Origin: Acidimicrobiaceae bacterium
GTDB lineage: Bacteria > Actinomycetota > Acidimicrobiia > Acidimicrobiales > RAAP-2
Length of the DNA: 64,000 bases
Reading direction: 5' to 3'
Assembly (NCBI GenBank): GCA_003133325.1
Contig: PKXA01000088.1
Span: forward strand, 38,226 to 102,225
Shown here: positions 60,032 through 64,000 of the stretch, in pieces
Layout of the letters: every line of letters begins with the position of its first letter
Numbering within the stretch: the stretch's first letter is position 1
Translations under genes and position numbers: made by a program
The notes under the pieces: generated by a model
The model's input: the letters and a program-made list of their open reading frames with translations, nothing else
Told to the model about the DNA's origin: nothing
Database searches by the model: none

Positions 60032-61188
60032 CCGGACGGTACGGAACCGCCCCCCGCCCCGATGCCTTGCTGGTACTGGCCGACGGAGAGGTATTCGAGG
60101 GCGAAGCCATGGGGGCGGATCCGGCTGTACGTGGGCATGCCGGCGCAGGCATCGCCACCGGCGAGGCGGTGTTCAACACCGTGTTGTCGGGTTACCAAGA
60201 GGTTCTCACCGATCCGTCCTATGCCGGTCAGGTCATCGCCTTCACCTATCCCCACATCGGCAACTACGGCGTCAACCCGACCGATGACGAGGCCATCCGG
60301 CCCTACTGCCGCGGGATCATCGTGCGCGCCCTGTCCGATCGTCCCAGTAGCTGGAGATCAACGGGAACCCTCGAGGAGTTTTTGGTTCGACACGGCATCC
60401 CGGGAATCACCGGGGTGGATACCCGCCGCCTGACCCGTCACCTTCGGGACAAGGGGACCATGCCCTGTGCTTTCGGGACTGCGTCCGAATCCGATCTGTT
60501 GCGTGCGGCCCAGGAGGCAGACGCCACCGACGGTCATGACCTGGTGTCGGCAGTGACCACCCCGAACATCGTTGTCAGAGGTAACGGTCGATACCGGGTG
60601 GTGGCCTACGACTTCGGGATCAAGGAGGCAATGCATCGCCAACTCGGCGAGTTGGCCACCGTCACCGTGGTGCCGGCCTCGACCCCGGCCGAGCAGGTCC
60701 TGGCCATGGAGCCCGATGGGGTCTTCCTTTCCAATGGCCCTGGTGACCCGGCCGCGCTCCCCGGGATCACGGCAGAGATCGAGAAGCTGGCCGCCGCCGG
60801 AACCGTGCCGGTTTTCGGGATCTGCCTGGGTCATCAACTTCTGGCCGCGGCCCTCGGCGCCACCACCTACAAACTGCCGTTCGGGCACCACGGCGGCAAT
60901 CATCCGGTAAGACGTCTGGCGACCGGCCAGGTGGAGATCACCTCGCAGAACCATAACTATGCGGTGGCCGAAGGGTCCCTGGCGTCGGCCGATGTCACCC
61001 ACGTGAACCTCAACGACGGGGTCATCGAGGGCCTCCGTTGCCGGGACACGCCGGCATTCAGCGTGCAATACCACCCCGAAGCCGGCCCAGGACCCCATGA
61101 CGCCCGCTACCTGTTCGAGGAGTTCCGACTCCTGATGGACCACAGCGGAGCCACGCCGGATACCGACAGCGGCACGAGGAGCGCCTGA
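60028..61188 (+). CDS. carA: Carbamoyl-phosphate synthase small subunit
   Basis: [66 protein letters not shown]. Confidence 0.97.
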   Translation: MTGRYGTAPRPDALLVLADGEVFEGEAMGADPAVRGHAGAGIATGEAVFNTVLSGYQEVLTDPSYAGQVIAFTYPHIGNYGVNPTDDEAIRPYCRGIIVRALSDRPSSWRSTGTLEEFLVRHGIPGITGVDTRRLTRHLRDKGTMPCAFGTASESDLLRAAQEADATDGHDLVSAVTTPNIVVRGNGRYRVVAYDFGIKEAMHRQLGELATVTVVPASTPAEQVLAMEPDGVFLSNGPGDPAALPGITAEIEKLAAAGTVPVFGICLGHQLLAAALGATTYKLPFGHHGGNHPVRRLATGQVEITSQNHNYAVAEGSLASADVTHVNLNDGVIEGLRCRDTPAFSVQYHPEAGPGPHDARYLFEEFRLLMDHSGATPDTDSGTRSA

Positions 61189-64000
61189 TGCCCCGCCGCC
61201 AAGATATCGAGTCGATTCTGGTCATCGGGTCCGGACCGATCGTCATCGGTCAGGCGTGTGAGTTCGACTACTCCGGGACCCAGGCCTGTCGGGTGCTCGC
61301 CGGCGAGGGGTTCCGGGTGGTGCTGGCCAACTCCAATCCGGCCACCATCATGACCGACCCCGCCATGGCCGACCGGACCTATGTGGAGCCGCTCGATCCC
61401 GATGTGCTGGCGGCCATCATCGAGCGGGAGCGACCTGACGCGCTGCTTCCCACCCTCGGAGGTCAGACAGCCCTCAATTTGACCATGTCCTTGTCGGAAC
61501 GCGGCGTCCTCGACGCCTACGGGGTGGAGGTGATCGGGGCAACTACGGAAGCCATCGCCACCGCTGAGGACCGCGAGAAGTTCAAGGCCGCCATGGAGGA
61601 GATCGGGCTGGCCGTGCCGGCCTCGGGATTCGCTCACTCCCTCGACGAGGCGTTGGTCATCGGCGAGTCGATCGGGTATCCGATCATGGTGCGACCCAGC
61701 TTCATCTTGGGGGGTGCGGGCACCGGCATTGCGGTGGATCGCCAACGGTTGATCCAACTCGCGGCCGAAGGCATCGATGCATCGCCGATCGGAGAGGTGC
61801 TCATCGAAGAGTCCATCGCCGGGCAGAAGGAATTCGAACTCGAGGTGATGCGGGACCACGCCGACAACTGCGTGGTCATTTGTTCGATCGAGAACTTCGA
61901 TCCGATGGGCATACATACCGGGGATTCGATCACCGTGGCACCGGCCCAGACCCTCAGCGACGTGGAGTACCAGACGATGAGGGATGCCGCCTTCGCCTGC
62001 ATACGCCGGGTGGGAGTGGAGACGGGTGGGTCCAACGTGCAGTTCGCGGTCAACCCTGTCGATGGCCGTCAGGTGGTCATCGAAATGAATCCACGGGTTT
62101 CGCGCTCCTCGGCGTTGGCCTCCAAGGCCACCGGGTTCCCCATTGCCAAGATCGCCGCCCGCCTGGCAGTCGGTTACCGACTCGATGAAGTCACCAACGA
62201 CATCACCGGGGTGACCCCGGCGTCGTTTGAACCGACCATCGACTACGTGGTCACCAAAATTCCCCGCTGGGCGTTCGAGAAGCTCCCCGGAGCCACCGAT
62301 CAACTGGGAACCCGGATGCAGTCGGTGGGCGAGGTGATGGCGATCGGGCGGACGTTCCCCGAATCCCTCCAAAAAGCGATCCGCTCGTTGGAGCAGGGCC
62401 GCAGTGGGCTGAACGCCGATCCGTCCGAGGCGAACGTCGACGCGGTGCCGGTCGAGGACCTTCTTGTGGCGGCCACCACCGCCACTCCCGAGCGCCTCTT
62501 CCAACTCGAGTCGTTGCTGCGGCGGGGAGTGTCGGTGGACCGGTTGGCCACCGACACCGGCATCGATGCATGGTTCCTCTCCGAAATGGCCACCATTACC
62601 GACGCCCGGATGGCACTCGACCTGCAGATCGCCCTGGGCATCACCATGGCTGACCTCGATCGGAGGGCGTGGCGCCGCCTCAAGCGTCTCGGGTTCTCCG
62701 ATGCCCAGTTGGCCCACTTGTTCGGGGACGGTGTGAGCGCCGGGGACATCCGAGAGACCAGGCTGGCCCTGGGGGCGGGGGTCACCTTCAAGACGGTTGA
62801 CACCTGCGGGGCAGAATTCGAGGCTCACACCCCTTACCACTACGCCACAACCGAAGACGAGGACGAAGTCGCCCCATCCGGACGACCCCGGGTGATCATT
62901 CTGGGGTCGGGGCCGAATCGGATCGGACAGGGCATCGAGTTCGACTACTGCTGCGTACACGCATCGTTCGCTCTCCGTGATGCAGGGTTCGAGACGGTGA
63001 TGGTGAACTGCAACCCCGAGACCGTCTCCACCGATTACGACACGTCGGATCGTCTCTATGTCGAACCGCTCACCCCCGAGGACCTGGCCAACGTGCTCGA
63101 GGCCGAGCTCAACGCCTCGGCGGATGGCGGCCGGGTGATAGGGGTCATTGTCAGTTTGGGGGGCCAGACCCCGTTGAAACTGGCGGCCAGTATCCCCGAA
63201 GGCTTGGTGCTCGGGACATCTCCGGCATCGATCGACCTCGCCGAGGACCGCGAACGCTGGAACGCTCTGTGTACCCAGTTGGGGATACCCCAGCCCCCGG
63301 GCGGGACAGCCGTCACCCCGGCGGAAGCGGTGGCGGTGGCCTCGGGGATCGGCTATCCGGTGCTGGTCCGACCGTCCTACGTCCTGGGGGGACGGGCCAT
63401 GGAGATCGTCTATGACGACGAGCGCCTGGTGGCGGCGGTGGAGGCCATGGCCGGGCTGCTGACCCGGGAAGGCGGCGTGACAGCTGAACGTCCGGTGCTG
63501 GTGGACCGGTTCCTCGAGGACGCAGTGGAAGTCGATGTGGATGCCGTGCGGGATGCCACCGGCGACGTCGTGATCTGTGGGGTGATGGAGCACGTGGAAG
63601 AGGCGGGCGTCCATTCCGGCGACTCAGCCTGTGCCCTCCCACCCCAGACCTTGTCGCCGAAGGTGATTGCCGAGCTCGAGGCCCATGTGCGGGTCATCGC
63701 CGAGGCACTCCAAGTGTGCGGCCTCTGCAATGTGCAGTTTGCGGTGAAGGACGACCTCGTCTACGTCCTGGAGGCCAATCCGCGTGCCAGCCGAACGGTC
63801 CCGTTCGTGGCCAAGGCAACCGGCGTCCCGGTGGCCAAGGTGGCGGCTCGGGTGATGGTGGGGGCCACGCTCGCCGAGCTCCGGGCCGAAGGCCTGCTGT
63901 GCGATCCGATCGTCGGGCACGTGTCGGTGAAGGAGGCGGTGATGCCGTTCAACCGGTTCCCGGGGGTGGACACCCTGCTCGGACCCGAGATGCGCTCGAC
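61188..64000 (+). CDS. carB: Carbamoyl-phosphate synthase large subunit, N-terminal part (3' end outside window)
   Basis: Manual translation [34 protein letters not shown]...; TGATG overlap with carA; absent from the ORF track because no stop occurs before the window end. Confidence 0.96.
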   Translation, partial: MPRRQDIESILVIGSGPIVIGQACEFDYSGTQACRVLAGEGFRVVLANSNPATIMTDPAMADRTYVEPLDPDVLAAIIERERPDALLPTLGGQTALNLTMSLSERGVLDAYGVEVIGATTEAIATAEDREKFKAAMEEIGLAVPASGFAHSLDEALVIGESIGYPIMVRPSFILGGAGTGIAVDRQRLIQLAAEGIDASPIGEVLIEESIAGQKEFELEVMRDHADNCVVICSIENFDPMGIHTGDSITVAPAQTLSDVEYQTMRDAAFACIRRVGVETGGSNVQFAVNPVDGRQVVIEMNPRVSRSSALASKATGFPIAKIAARLAVGYRLDEVTNDITGVTPASFEPTIDYVVTKIPRWAFEKLPGATDQLGTRMQSVGEVMAIGRTFPESLQKAIRSLEQGRSGLNADPSEANVDAVPVEDLLVAATTATPERLFQLESLLRRGVSVDRLATDTGIDAWFLSEMATITDARMALDLQIALGITMADLDRRAWRRLKRLGFSDAQLAHLFGDGVSAGDIRETRLALGAGVTFKTVDTCGAEFEAHTPYHYATTEDEDEVAPSGRPRVIILGSGPNRIGQGIEFDYCCVHASFALRDAGFETVMVNCNPETVSTDYDTSDRLYVEPLTPEDLANVLEAELNASADGGRVIGVIVSLGGQTPLKLAASIPEGLVLGTSPASIDLAEDRERWNALCTQLGIPQPPGGTAVTPAEAVAVASGIGYPVLVRPSYVLGGRAMEIVYDDERLVAAVEAMAGLLTREGGVTAERPVLVDRFLEDAVEVDVDAVRDATGDVVICGVMEHVEEAGVHSGDSACALPPQTLSPKVIAELEAHVRVIAEALQVCGLCNVQFAVKDDLVYVLEANPRASRTVPFVAKATGVPVAKVAARVMVGATLAELRAEGLLCDPIVGHVSVKEAVMPFNRFPGVDTLLGPEMRS

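Noticed and set aside
61107-63614. 835-aa minus-strand ORF
   Set aside because: Entirely antisense to carB; composition reflects high-GC codon bias, with no recognisable domain
1-64000. Defence island, prophage, transposon, CRISPR or biosynthetic cluster
   Set aside because: No transposase, integrase, phage, Cas, restriction-modification or NRPS/PKS signatures were seen; gene content is core metabolism and division

Overview
High-GC actinobacterial chromosomal window, probably Acidimicrobiia-like (taxon is inference), made almost entirely of core genes. From left to right: (1) a dcw/division cluster rsmH(partial)-ftsL-like-ftsI-murE-mraY-ftsW-murG-murC-murB-ftsQ-ftsZ-pgeF-yggS-sepF-yggT-divIVA, with murF and murD missing from their usual slots; (2) a DksA/TraR-type zinc-finger protein, lspA, rluD, a sigma-70 factor, a histidine phosphatase, a channel-like membrane protein, an Rrf2 regulator and dnaE; (3) a bacterial proteasome activator (Bpa) homologue, an AlkP-superfamily protein, a PhzF-like protein and a DUF255/thioredoxin-fold protein; (4) an acyl-CoA ligase, an SDR and a menaquinone cluster menE/menB/menA/menH/menD; (5) an LCP protein, a carotenoid oxygenase, tyrS and several small conserved genes; (6) a prepilin peptidase then aroC-aroK-aroB-aroQ-pepP-efp-nusB; (7) a DUF2236/TetR divergent pair and the pyrimidine operon pyrR-pyrB-pyrC-carA-carB(partial). 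I found no CRISPR array, mobile element, rRNA or convincing tRNA, and nothing I can defend as an undescribed defence or mobile system. The best observations are a foldable PyrR-binding hairpin at the pyrR ribosome-binding site, the absence of murD and murF, a probable CTG start for pgeF overlapping the ftsZ stop, a Bpa with a GTYL C-terminus, a low-complexity insertion next to the FtsI active site, a small SD-preceded ORF upstream of a Cys-containing mini-protein, and several in-gene tandem repeats.
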